A DNA stretch of 64,000 bases from Daphnia pulex (Eukaryota > Arthropoda > Branchiopoda > Diplostraca > Daphniidae), in assembly GCF_021134715.1 (NCBI RefSeq), contig NC_060020.1, positions 2,356,001 through 2,420,000 of the forward strand, written 5' to 3'. Position numbers and translations under genes: made by a program. Positions 1-10,983 of this stretch are shown one piece after another (position 1 is the first letter of the stretch; the number at the start of each line of letters is the position of its first letter). The notes beneath the pieces are model-generated. The model searched no databases, was not told where the DNA came from, and saw only the letters and a program-made list of their open reading frames with translations.

Positions 1-110
1 ACTCAAATTCAGAATATTACTCGAAACTATTTTTGTAAATATACTAAATTCTTAATTAAAGATTTCTATAGAAATATTAAAAAATTTCTTAAATTTTTGT
101 AATATTTTAG

Positions 111-730
111 TACCCTGTGCAGAAGAACTGTTGAAAACGTTTTCGCCTTCAAAACTTGATGAATTATGTTCTATGTTTAAAACAATAAGACTAGAATTCA
201 CATATTTACATAATCAGAGTCTCTATATTAAAACCAAGTCACTTGATTCACCAAGCAAGTATTCTAGGGAATTTTATTAAAAGTTAATTAAATTAAATAC
301 GTTTGTTAACAGAAAACAATTCAAATTCAGTTTGTGACGCTGAAGAAAGTTGTTTAAGAAGAGGTGTTCCAGCATCATTGACAGCTTCGCGTTTTGACCT
401 GAATTCTTTCCGAATTTTGTCAAGTATTTTAGAAGCCGTTAACTTATCTCATTATTCAGGTAAATATTTTAATTATTATTCAACTATAAAATTTATGGAT
501 TACTTTAAATATTAAAGTCATTTTCGAAAATGGTAATCTTAATCAATTTTCCATTTTTCGTTTCAGAAATTTTTCTGCATAATGAAGTGGATCTAGCATT
601 GTTCTCTACTTTAATTGAGAAAGATTTGCTTAGTCTTGGAATTAAGTCTTTTGGGGCAAGAAAAATAATGATCAATATTATTAAAGGTACTACAAATGTT
701 GTATTGGAAAAATTAAAGTGTTATCATTAA
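111..730 (+). CDS. SAM-domain protein, C-terminal exons (partial)
   Basis: The last two exons encode a sterile alpha motif split by an intron. One exon is open from about 303 and ends at 459. The intron is 460-566 (gtaaat...tttcag), and the last exon is 567-730, ending in TAA. The splice keeps frame (codon g|aa). The joined reading has the SAM pattern: a helix 'ILEAVNLSHY', then acidic 'NEVDL', 'DLLSLGI', and a final 'GARKIMINII' helix. SAM domains mediate protein-protein oligomerisation. An upstream open stretch at 111-276, preceded by an acceptor-like 'tattttag', could be another exon, but I could not join it in phase to the exon at 303. The gene probably begins outside the window. No other domain is visible, so the function is unknown. 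It could also be a decaying copy of the SAM family seen again at 21.9-23.4 kb. Confidence 0.5.
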
Positions 731-1137
731 TATATTGAAACCGCCCTTAGAATTAAAATTGTGATCCGAATTCTTTACCCATCAAAAACAAAACTTGAAC
801 AACAATATTTTATTGAAAAAATATTTTTTTAAATTTTCCCGTAATTAGTTCCTTTTTTAAGATTTTTTGTATGAAAAATGTGACTGAAAACTAATTGTTG
901 TCAATAAATTATAAAATTCTATAAAACAAAAGTTTGTTTACGTTTACTTTTGTTCAAAACCACTTTTATTAAATTTTTTTTAAAGTTCTTCTATAGAGGC
1001 TATTCACCTCGCAGTTTCGCGTGTCATTTGTTTCGATTTTCGCCATGCTAGTTGGTTGTTTTGGTCGGAGAATTGGCCCGAGGGAAGAAAGGGGAGAAGA
1101 GGAAAGTTTGGGTCCCCTCTTTTTCATACTTTGTAAT
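731..1137. other. AT-rich spacer, no gene seen
   Basis: No exon-like open frame with splice signals was found. AATAAA-like strings near 903 could serve the SAM-domain gene to the left. Confidence 0.4.
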
Positions 1138-2360
1138 TTATGTAAAACAAACACATTTTGTTTAAGTTCTGTAATGTCAAATAATTTTTTATACCTTTTT
1201 AAAATTTCAGTTGTTAAGCTTCATTCGTCATTCTAGAACATAAAACTAATCGTATCATGTTTCTTCTCTGTAACAAGAGTAGTACCCCTAGGCAAAAAAT
1301 GTTCTGTTTACTTTTCTTAAGTCATTAAACAAAAAGGCGAGAAAGTGGGAGGTGGATTTTGTTTGTGTATCGGTCTCTTTGTGTGTTTTTTTATTAGAAC
1401 TGTAGCTAATATAGTAAAGAAATGAAGTGTTCTACCATAAAAATTTAATTGTTCCCTACGATAATATAATGTAATTTTTAGGACAGGATAACGATACACA
1501 GTTGTCTATCAATAGCAAATACAATTTTATTGCCAGTGAACATGTTTTTCTGTGAATAAACCAAAACAAAAATGTGTGTATAACAAATGAAGATTGTTTA
1601 AGTTAAACATTTATCGCATCGTGTTTTTTTTCTCAGTAACACAAGACGTGTTTTAAATTTTAGTGCTAGTAAACATTATTATCTCAGATTAAATAAAAAA
1701 ACTTTGAAATAGAAAAAATAAATTTTATTGCCAATAAATTCAGAAAATAAACTCAGAATAAACGAAAAATATGTGCGTACAGCAAATTCAGATTGTTTTC
1801 GTCTTTTTATGTTAAAAGCATTTAAACTTTTGTATTTTCTTTGTCGCTACCACAAGTGTTCCAAATTTTACTGCTAGTAATTATGGTTTTCCCAGAAAAA
1901 ATTAAAACAATTTATGTAAAACAAATAGATTTTGTTTAAGTTCTGTTATGTTAAAACATTTTTTAAAACATTTTTTAAATTTCAGCTGTTAAACTTCATT
2001 CGTCATTCTCGATCATAAAACTAATCGTATCACGTTTCTTCTCTGTAACAAAAGTGGTACCCTAAGGCAAAAAATATTTTGTTTACTTTCCTTACGTCAT
2101 TAAATAAGAAGGCGAGAAAGAGGGAGTTGTGTTTCAGTCTCTTTGTCTGTTTTTTTGTCAGAACTGTAGCTTTAGTACAGAAATGAAGTGTTCTACCATA
2201 AAAATTTAATTGTTCCCTACGATAGTAAAACGTATTTTTTAGGACAGGATAACGCTACACAGTTGTTTATCAATAGCAAATATAATTTTATTGCTAGTGA
2301 GCATGTTTTTCTTTGAATAAACGAAAACAACAATGTGTGTACAACAAATGCAGATTGTTT
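1138..2360. repeat. Diverged tandem repeat block
   Basis: Blocks starting near 1138 and 1913 are long imperfect direct copies about 770 bp apart. They share the stretch around 'cattcgtcattct', 'aaaactaatcgtatca', 'tttcttctctgtaac', 'ggcgagaaag' and 'aatttaattgttccctacga'. A shorter module, 'gtgtgtacaacaaatgcag' followed by 'attgtttaag', recurs in diverged form near 1138, 1571, 1771, 1911 and 2334. The last copy runs into the leader of the gene starting at 2497, so the repeats look like multiplied versions of that 5' region. Confidence 0.75.
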
Positions 2361-2496
2361 AAGTCTTGTTATTTTGAAACATTTTAACTTTTGTTATTTC
2401 AGTTGTGTTGTTTCATTCATCAATATCAAACCTAACATTTATCGTTTCGTGTTTTTTTTCTCGGTAACACAAGTGTTTTCAGTTGTGCCTGCTAAT

Positions 2497-4501
2497 ATGG
2501 AGAAGGAAACACATATAAAAAAAAAACATTCAAAATCCATTAAAAGAACAAGTTTACCATTGTTACAACGTTTGAAAATTCTAGATGTATGGCAGAATAG
2601 GAAAATCTCCATTTCTGAGGTTTTTAATGTTATTAGCGTTTCATTCACTAACCTAATCTAACAAAAAATAATTTTATTTCATTTAATTTTGTGTATCTTT
2701 AATATTGTTCATTTTTAGTTGTTTTTTATTATCTTTAATAAAAAACAATCGATTTAATTTCAGTTAGCTGCTCAGTTCGGTTGCAGTAACCATCAAATTC
2801 GATACACGATAAAAAAAAAAGACAAATTTTTAACAGAATGGAGCCAAGGAAATGCGGTCGACAAATCTTTACTAGCAAATGAAAAGAAACAAAATAAAAA
2901 AAACACGAAACATCTCAACCGCTGTCTTTTTTCTTGGTAAACATTTTTGGTTATACAGTCACCCGCGAAAGTTTTTTTAGTAGGCAAATGGAACTCTAAG
3001 CTTTAATTTGAAATTTAGCGGAATTAAGATACTTCCATGTAAAATTTGTTCCCAGTATCTTTCACTTTTTTTACCTTTTTTCTTATTCTTATTTTCCTTT
3101 AACTCTCTTTAAAAAAACAGAAGGAAGGAAAGAAAAAAAAAGAAAGATACCTAGCGTATGATTTTCCATTTCGTCACGGAATGGAAGCGTTTTACTGCTA
3201 AAGAAACCTTCGCGGATAAATGTAAATTCCATTTTTCTAAACTTAAAATACCAATAATTTTTAGGTATCAACAACAAGTGAGAAACAAAAACAAGGTAAC
3301 AGATCTGATGATTAAAGAGCAAGCCAAATATTACGCACGGCTTTTACACTACAATGAATTTGTTCCTTCAAATATTTGGCTACATAATTTCAAAAAATGT
3401 TATAAAGTAACCAGTGTAAGGACGATTGGGATTTAATTTAATTTTCTTACAAAAAGTAAAAATTATGTTTGTTTTTCTTTTAGGTAACTCGGAATGAATT
3501 ACAAACGCAATATGTCGCTTTACATAACGAAGGCAAGAACAGACATGGGAAAGTTTTTTTCAATTTTCAATTTGCAACCATTTTTAAAATTTTTAGGGAA
3601 AACAAACTACGACGAAAAGCTTTTCCTTCCTATTCAGAGGTTACCTTTAGACTACTCAAAAAAATCCACACTACTAAAAAATAACAATCAAGAAGCAGGT
3701 ATTAATTTAATCAAAGAGAAATGTTCAACGACAAAATTACAGTTGCTTGATACACAAAAAGAAGTAAGTTTAGTTTATTATATAGTACCTTTTATACCCT
3801 TGAGATTCTTGAAATTATAAGTCTTCTTTTCATTATTAAAGTCTTCGTTCTCCTTTCTTCGTTCACAGTGAAAATAATATATTTTAGTTTTTAGAACGAC
3901 ACTATTACCCTGATTCGAGTCACACTGCCAGTTTTGCTCTTTAATACTTTTCTTTTCATTTAGAAAGAAGCTGATAAACAAGAGTTCCTATTAGAGAAAG
4001 TAAGGGAGTCTGACCAGCATTTAACTTTTCAATCAAACTCATTTTTCAAACAGTAAAAGTAAACATTATTTTTTTAATTAAAAAATAATAACAATGTTTT
4101 TCTTAGTAACCAAATTTGTTCTCAACATTTCCTGCAAAAGGATTGCCTTATTCCATTAGAAACACTGAATTTGTGTGACAATTTCAATAATGTCCCTTTT
4201 TCCTTAATTCAAAATGCTAACACTGAACAGGAAAGAGAGAGAAAAATCAGTTCTTTGACAACAACGCAAGGTAAGTAAACTACAAAAACAAACTCGATCA
4301 GACAGATTGTATAATTTATTTTCTAACTAACTAGCAAATGTCTCATCAGTGATTCCGCAACTGTCTACAGAAAAGGATCTGTTACCAGTCACAGTGTCAA
4401 ATATTTCAATGAATGGAGAAAATTCGTTCCTCTTTGTCATCCATTCTAATTTCAAATTATGTTTTCCTGGACCTATTTCCACGTCTCCTTTTTTATTTTA
4501 A
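2497..4501 (+). CDS. CENP-B/pogo-type HTH protein without transposase nuclease, 8 exons
   Basis: I assembled eight exons: 2497-2619, 2764-2936, 3265-3415, 3484-3532, 3597-3763, 3964-4052, 4107-4270 and 4335-4501. Their lengths sum to 1083 nt (360 aa plus stop) and every phase agrees. Residues about 17-70 match the CENP-B N-terminal helix-turn-helix ('KRTSLPLLQRLKIL', 'LAAQFGCSNHQIRYTIKKKD'). Residues about 85-149 match the second, Tc5-type HTH ('NRCLFSWYQQQ', 'MIKEQAKYYARLL', 'NIWLHNFKKCYKV'). These domains bind DNA in pogo/Tigger transposases and in domesticated relatives such as CENP-B and jerky. No DDE nuclease follows. The remaining 210 residues are polar and unrecognised. The intron at 3533-3596 needs a GC-AG pair (aag|gcaaga). 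An AATAAA lies at 4839-4844. It may be a domesticated DNA-binding gene; the less likely alternative is a transposase fragment with fortuitous introns. Confidence 0.68.
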
Positions 4502-5161
4502 TCTTCAACTTTACCTAGAAGTTACTGGTAAAATTCAAAGCAAGGATCTCTTTTCTTTTTGTTGTGAATGGGAAGCTCTGCTTTAATAGCATTGAAGCTG
4601 CTTGGTTTCTAAACAAATTTACTGGTCTCAGTATCCATTTATACATAAGCGTCAAGTTCTATGTTGGGTGTTTCTTAAAATTTACATTTGACTTTTTTCC
4701 TCACTTTTTTGTAATTTTTTCTATTATATCCCTTTTCTTCTTTCTTTAGTTTTATTCTTCCTTCTTCTTTAGTAATATATCGGCAACTTTGATTTAATTC
4801 AAACATTTTTTTATTTTTATTTTTTGTGGTTAACAGCAAATAAAATGTATTGTAACAAATAATAAAAAGATTGTAGATTCTAACAAAAAATGTTTTAACA
4901 AATTGTAAACATCAAAGACTGGATGGCTCAAGGTGATTTCAATTTTTAAAATTAAATACACAAAATAATTAGAAAAAATGGACTATCACTGTTAATTTTA
5001 AAAAATATACACCAAGTCAATTAACGCTCAAAGTGTCAGTTAGCGATTGATACTAAAAAAAGGGAGTGGTCTAATGGTGATGTTGGTGTTGGGTAAGATT
5101 GAAATAATCGGATCTGCGCAGGCGCAGACTTGGTTTCGTGGTGTGGAACGTCAAACTTAAT
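4502..5161. other. 3' flank of the HTH gene, no further gene seen
   Basis: AT-rich, with a poly(A) signal AATAAA at 4839-4844. Nothing else was recognised. Confidence 0.4.
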
Positions 5162-5793
5162 AATGGAGTAGTTGGACATCCTGCGTTGTGTTTTCTCCGC
5201 AAATGCGAAAATCTCATTTGTGTCCAACTCGGTCTGTGTCGCCTACAGCGTCTTATGGGAAAACCAACTTCTCCTCGGTAAAAAATTTGTTTTCTTATCT
5301 ATGACTCTGATTTTCCCCCCTTTTCTTCCTAACAGTTAATACTTTATTCATTTCTCTATTACCTAATTTTTATTTCTATCCCCAATTCAATCTGGTTAAT
5401 TTTTAATCAATTTTTGTTTGTGACTGGTTTTTTTTTTCGTCTCCTGTAGCAGACGTTTCTAGACGTTTCTAGACAGAATCGACCACGCTACGAGCGAAAT
5501 TCTTCTGCTACAGGACACAACAAAAAAACCAGTCACAAACAAAAATTAATTAAAAATTAACCAGATTGAATTGGGGATAGAAATAAAAATTAGGTAATAG
5601 AGAAATGAATAAAGTATTCACTGTTAGGAAGAAAAGGGGGGAAATCAAAGTTATAGGTAAGAAAACAACTGTTTTAACGGGAAGAAGTTGGTTTTTCCAT
5701 AAGACGCTGTAGGCGACACAGATCAAGTTGGACACAAATGAGATTTTCGAATTAGCGGAGAATGCGCAACGCAGGATGTCCAACTACTCCATT
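5162..5793. repeat. Large palindrome (inverted repeat, arms about 290 bp)
   Basis: The left arm begins 'aatggagtagttggacatcc' and the right arm ends with its reverse complement at 5793. The match continues inward almost to the centre, including 'ctgtagcaga' near 5446 and 'tctgctacag' near 5504. It leaves about 45 bp of spacer with a doubled 'cgtttctaga'. The arms have diverged at scattered positions, so this is not an assembly mirror artefact. It could be a foldback transposon or an inverted duplication. Confidence 0.8.
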
Positions 5794-6086
5794 CCTGTTT
5801 GGTCTGTAAAAATTGTTCAGAAAATATTAAGTTGTGTATTATTCTAACTTCTTCCTCGTGTAGTCACTTTCGACTGAATATAAAATTACATCGTATTTTT
5901 ACTAATCTTTTTGAATTGAAATACACAGTTATAAATAGACACTTTAAGAATAACATCTTTCAAGATTTGGAGTTTTTGTGAATTTCTAAAATTTACCACC
6001 AGATGGTCAGGAAATAAAAAAAAATTATTGCGTGTTGGTGAGTTCTGCTATATTTAATATGTTACTACGTCGCCACACAGTTCTTC

Positions 6087-6555
6087 GGGTTGTTGGCGTT
6101 GTGGTGTGGTGTGATCTATTCAAAGCTTTTATTAACATTAAGTAAATTATAATTTCTCTAACAAAGGATTTGAACTTTTTCCGTTAAAATATTTTGTTTT
6201 CTGCTATTTCGTTTACTTTCAAAAAAATTTCAAAGCTTACAAAGCTAAATATTGTTAGTTTTTTTAGAATTACAGACATTTTATTTCCAATTGAAATAAC
6301 TGAAGTATTGAGTCGTTTCAATTGAAAATATTTGTGTGTTGTTGCTGTTGTGTTGTGACCTATTCACAGATTTCTACTTTCTCTAAGAAAGGAATTGAAC
6401 TTTTTCCGTTAAAAGTTTTTATTCTCTGCTATCTTTATTTTAAAATGTTTTCAAAGCTTACAAAGCTAAATTTGGTTGGGTTTTTGACAATTACAGATAT
6501 TTATTTTCCAATTGAAATAATTGATGTATTGAATCGTTTTAATTGAAAATATCTA
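6087..6555. repeat. Tandem duplication, unit about 235 bp
   Basis: Two diverged copies, near 6087-6325 and 6330-6555. They share 'gaactttttccgttaaaa', 'ttcaaagcttacaaagcta' and 'tttccaattgaaataa', ending in 'aattgaaaatat'. Confidence 0.75.
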
Positions 6556-7035
6556 TGTGTAATTTTCCCATACCCAATTAATATCTTTAAGAGTTCTTCA
6601 ATTAAAAATAAAAAAAACAACTATCAACCTATTACTTTAAACAAACTTTTCACACCTAAATCGACCTAAATATCTAATTCCATTTCAAAATGTTAAACAT
6701 CTCCTTTTTCTTCTTTATTTTCTTTTCTGATAAGAAAACAAATTTCCAAGACAAGTACGAAAACATTGTCTGTAAACTATAGATGGAATCAATGTCTGAG
6801 GCAATACTAACACCGTCTGGGAAACCTCAAGCTATTCCAATGACTCTGTTAGTAGCAAGAAAAAGAATTTACATGACAATCTGAAAAATATTTGATTAAT
6901 AATTTCTGTTTGAAAATTTTCGCAACGTTTTTGGTTGTTGGATGTGGTTGTTTTCTCTTTGGACTAACGGTAAGCAATGAGTTGTCAAAACTAAAGGATT
7001 GCTTTTCATAATATATTTAGGAAAAAGGTTTAGAT
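6556..7035. other. No gene seen
   Basis: AT-rich sequence without exon-like open frames or recognisable repeats. Confidence 0.4.
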
Positions 7036-7043
7036 GTTATTAG

Positions 7044-7177
7044 CGAGGGGTTGGCAACTCACAACTTGGGTGTACAAAGATTTGGGATCCTACAAGATTC
7101 TTTGAGAGGAGAGATAAGGAGATTCTGGCCCGGTCGTACCAGGTTGTGCGTAGATTCTGGGAGTTGCCACCCCCCTG
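7044..7177. mobile_element. hAT-type MITE with 8-bp target site duplication
   Basis: The 134-bp element has 17-bp terminal inverted repeats: left CGAGGGGTTGGCAACTC, right (reverse complement) CAGGGGGGTGGCAACTC. It is flanked on both sides by the identical 8-mer GTTATTAG (7036-7043 and 7178-7185). An 8-bp duplication and CAGGGG-type ends are characteristic of hAT elements. It has no coding capacity, so it must have been moved by a transposase encoded elsewhere. Confidence 0.8.
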
Positions 7178-7185
7178 GTTATTAG

Positions 7186-7644
7186 TTCCAATATGAAAAT
7201 TTTGGAAAGTCCTGTATAGAACACTGGTATTCCCTGGGTATATCCACTGTCAGGTTAATTTCCTATCTCAGATCTTTCTGAGATCAAACTGTTCGTCTAA
7301 ACAAGTTTGATTACGCCCACCCTGAACAGACACGATCAAATTGAAAAATCCCTTGAAACCCACTAATTGTCCGATAAACAAACCAAAAAACCAGTCCCAA
7401 TAACACCCCCAAGGACCCTCTTGTGAGCCAAGAGAGAATAACACTTTTTTAGATGGTTTTGTTCAGCTGAATTTCGCTAGAAAAAATCAAATAAATTTCG
7501 CTGTATAGGGCTAACCCCTGTTAGTTTTTTACTAGTATCTAAAAAAAATAACAGCTAGGAAGTCGGCGTATGCGTTATTCGCTTTTCCACTACATTTGGC
7601 TTAAAAAATTTACATCAACATGCCCTCCGACGTCTACTCGCCAC
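7186..7644. other. No gene seen
   Basis: No convincing exon or repeat was found between the MITE and the LINE tail. Confidence 0.4.
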
Positions 7645-8100
7645 TTATTATTATTATTATTATTATTATTTTGTTTTGGTTTCGCGCACTTTCCAATTAG
7701 ATCAAGTCTCGCGCCAGACGAGATAAATCTCAAGGCAGGATGTACAGTCAGTTAACAAAAGAAATCATTTAAAGTTATTTGGCATTATTCACTGAGTACA
7801 CACGCGAGAACAGATATAGGTCTTGAGTCGCGACTTGAAATCACCCAGAGAGGATGAACACTTCACGTTGTTAGGTAAAGAATTCCAAATTCTAGGTCCT
7901 GCTACCGAGAAGGCTCGATCACCGTAACGAGCACGACGAGCAAGGGGCATTTCTAGAGCAAGGTCATCTTCTTGACGTCGACGTAGACCCGGGCGGATCT
8001 GAATTCGTAATACCGCAAAATCAGAACCCCAAATTTTGTCATCACAACGCAATACTTGTGGTGTATAGGCAGACAAAAACGACCGCAACATCCTTCACAC
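7645..8100 (-). mobile_element. 5'-truncated LINE 3' end (reverse transcriptase C-terminal tail)
   Basis: The minus-strand frame 8091-7789 ends in the pattern common to the C-terminus of CR1/Jockey-type non-LTR reverse transcriptases: 'RRARYGDRAFSVAGPRIWN' then 'SLPNNVK' and 'FKSRLKTYI'. An in-frame TGA lies just upstream, and no catalytic reverse transcriptase motifs remain. Downstream on the same strand, about 110 bp after the stop, is an (AAT)n tract (7646-7672). This fits a LINE 3' tail of the simple-repeat type. It is a dead fragment. Confidence 0.75.
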
Positions 8101-8772
8101 CCCTCCGTATCCCTATTTTTAAAAATCCCCAACTTGCCGAGGTAGTCCACCCCATTGAGAAAAAAATATATAATAAAAATAACACAAAAAAAAATTTAAT
8201 TAAATAAAAATAAGATACAAAACAAAAAAGGGCATTTTTCTTTAATGACGACCGCCTAAAAAGTAAAATGAATAAGAAAATAATAAATACATAATTAACA
8301 GAAAAGAAAACAGAGTGAAAATAACAATGTGAAAAATAACAGAAAAAAAGAAACTTTCAACGGGATCTAGGAAGAAAATTTAAATTTTTTTTATTCTGGC
8401 CTTGTTGAGTCGTGGACTCGTTCTTAAAACTCTTTTGAAATATGTTTTGTTTTATTTTTTATTGATTTTTTAGATAGAACTGTATTGTGCAGTAAAAGTT
8501 TAAAATTTATGTTGTATTTAGCTTTCAAAAGTTCTTAATAATAATACTACAATTAAAAAAACAATTGTAAAAGGAAAGCTATTTGAAAGCTTAAAACTAA
8601 TCAATTAAGTAAAAAATACTGCTTTTACTATGTTGTCTTCGCCAGCGCTAGGTAGCACTCTTGGATGAAGGCCGGCACAGAAAAAAACCAAGAAATTTCG
8701 GGGAATTTTTCCAATCAATTTATCGTTGATATGGCGCGCCGAATTCATAAAAAATACAATTAAAAAACACCA
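8101..8772. other. No gene seen
   Basis: A-rich sequence with no supported exon. The stretch near 8605-8790 has an open frame but no codon or splice support. Confidence 0.4.
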
Positions 8773-8786
8773 CCGCCATCTAGCGG
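8773..8786. promoter_or_regulatory. CTCF-like motif (ccgccatctagcgg)
   Basis: Read on the minus strand this is CCGCTAGATGGCGG, close to the arthropod CTCF core AGATGGCGC as I remember it. Binding is inferred. Related copies occur at 21081, 23984, 26788, 54832 and 63711. Confidence 0.35.
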
Positions 8787-8810
8787 TCAAATTTGAAATG
8801 AACGTCGGCA

Positions 8811-8910
8811 NNNNNNNNNNNNNNNNNNNNNNNNNNNNNNNNNNNNNNNNNNNNNNNNNNNNNNNNNNNNNNNNNNNNNNNNNNNNNNNNNNNNNNNNNN
8901 NNNNNNNNNN
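8811..8910. other. Assembly gap of 100 N
   Basis: Exactly 100 N, the usual placeholder for a gap of unknown size. It interrupts the FLYWCH-type gene on the minus strand. Confidence 0.95.
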
Positions 8911-10983
8911 TCTATTTGGTGATCGGACATGAAAACTAAATGCCTTACCCTATAATTACCCTCAGTATCAAATTTGGAAATTTCACCTCTAAAAAAATTA
9001 GATGGAATAAATTCCATTTTTAATTGAAAATTAATATTACTTGGATTAGGGGGAAGCAATTTAGAACGTGTTTTATTGGCCATTCTTATAGTATTAGCCA
9101 AATCTGGTAAATAGGCCCTAGTATGCTGATTATAATATTCTACAAAAACTTCTTCAACTATATCTCTTGCAGAACTAAATTTTCTTTCGGTAGCTTTTTC
9201 TTTTACCTGTAATCTAACTTTTACTTTATCATTTATTTCCTTGTTCCCTTGGTGGATGTGTTGCTTCATCAGAGTAAAATTTGAGTTTTTTTGTCTAACA
9301 GTTGCTCTGCAAGGATCTGATCCCGATCGACGAGTACACATCCAAGTCGTTGTTAGAGGAAACTTACATTTAACAGTGTAAGAAAAACCTAAACCATCTA
9401 AAAGCAAATCAGTTTTTTTCTTAGAACCACTTGGGATAATTTCAAACTTCGGTGCGATTTCTGAGAGTTCAGACTGATTAATTGATTTATCTTGAATGCA
9501 AGACTCTTCAATTGCTTCGATTTGACTTTCTTCGTAGATCGAAGATAAGTCAAAATCCAAACAGCTAAGGGGAACGTTTTCTGATTCAAAATGAGGCAAA
9601 GGAGTAGAATTACTTGGTGAAGGGTCGCTGTCTGCTTCAATGCTGGATAAGTCGAAATCCAAACAGCTAAGGGGATCTTTTTCTGATTCAAAATGAGGCA
9701 AAGGAGAAGAATGACTTGGTGAAGGGTCGCTGTCTGCTTCAATGATGTAAGTTGTCTAAATTATTTAAAAAAGTGAAAATAAAGACAAAAATATCAAATA
9801 AATTATATGAAGAAATAGAAATACGTTTAGAATCTTTAAAAGGTGTTCATGTTGATCTTTTTCTTTGAAAACCGCAATTGTAGTGGAACCAAAGTTGATT
9901 TCTTTAACTTCGGTTGTTTTCTGCATCTCAGTAACATAGGTCTGAAATTTAAAAATAAAAATGAAAATATGCCTATCGTCGAATTATTTAAGAAAATGTA
10001 ATCCGAGAGACCACGACAATAGTTGTATTTACACCAGAATTTGGATTTGTAATTATTGAAGATGATTATGATTGCCAACAAATTTCAATAAATCACACCT
10101 GTTTTTTAGCCCTTATGCTATAGCTACTGGTAATCTTTTGGGTTAGTTCATTGATTTCGTATTCCACGGTTGTTACCTCTAAGTAAGAATCTAATGAGTT
10201 GTCAAAAACGTTCGTTTAAATTTGAGCATTCTAAGCCAATGGCAGGCTTTATGACTACCCTTTTTAACAGCAAAAAAGAGTGACCAATAACAGCAAACTC
10301 TTACAAACTTAGTCTCTTCCCCAAAAGTGAAAATGGGAGGTCCTTCATTTCAACGGATAACGGGAAAGTTTTTATTTGCCTTTGCAATTCTAAGCTCTAT
10401 TTTACTCGAAAACTTACATACTGAAACGATGCGATACAAATGTTTACTTTTTATTAACTGTAAAAAAAAATGTAAAATAAGAAACTATTCCTTCATTTTG
10501 AAGTTTATAGTTCGTCAACTGGTTTTTTGTTTCAGTTGGCCATTACAGTTAACAGGTTAATAACCGCCATTAAATCCTTGTTAAGTCGGCTAAAAAAGCT
10601 TTTTCCCTTAGCTTTTGTGAGGTACCCGATTGATTATTTTTTACATGGCCAATGGATTTCGATTTCACTGTTGAGGCAAAAATGGTTCACTACAGATGGT
10701 CGGAAACAAGAAGCCTTTTCTATAAAGTCAAATTCTATGCGTTTTAAGAAACATAAAATCGCTTTGCTTACAAATTGAAAGTTTACTTTTCGTTTAATCA
10801 TGACTGATTTGTGTTCCTTTTCTTCTTTTAAACTACACATTTAATTTAAATAAATTCTTGTTGTCTTACCTTCTTCCTAGAAACTTCTTTCTTCTTCGCT
10901 TGTTTTTCCTTTTGATCAGCATGATCTACTTCTATACCACTGACATATTTAGGATTTGGTCGACGACACCTCTTATTATTCAT
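8911..10983 (-). CDS. FLYWCH-type zinc-finger protein, truncated by assembly gap
   Basis: Exon 1 is 10983-10870, starting ATG and encoding a basic 38-residue N-terminus. Exon 2 is 10176-10099 and joins exon 1 in phase 0. Exon 3 starts at 9941, also in phase 0, and runs to about 9850. The main exon runs from about 9735 into the gap at 8911. I could not settle the exon 3/4 junction. The main exon carries 2.3 copies of a 34-residue acidic repeat ('LPHFESE..PLSCLDFDLSS', period 102 bp). It then has a FLYWCH-like Cys/His finger at about 9400-9240 ('WMCTRRSGSDPC' ... 'HIHQG'), followed by the helical 'ANKTRSKLLPP' region that accompanies FLYWCH fingers in MULE-related proteins. The MULE transposase domain, if present, would lie in or past the gap. 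The family binds DNA or proteins; the role here is unknown. Beyond the gap the minus frame stops quickly, so the C-terminus is missing. Confidence 0.6.
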
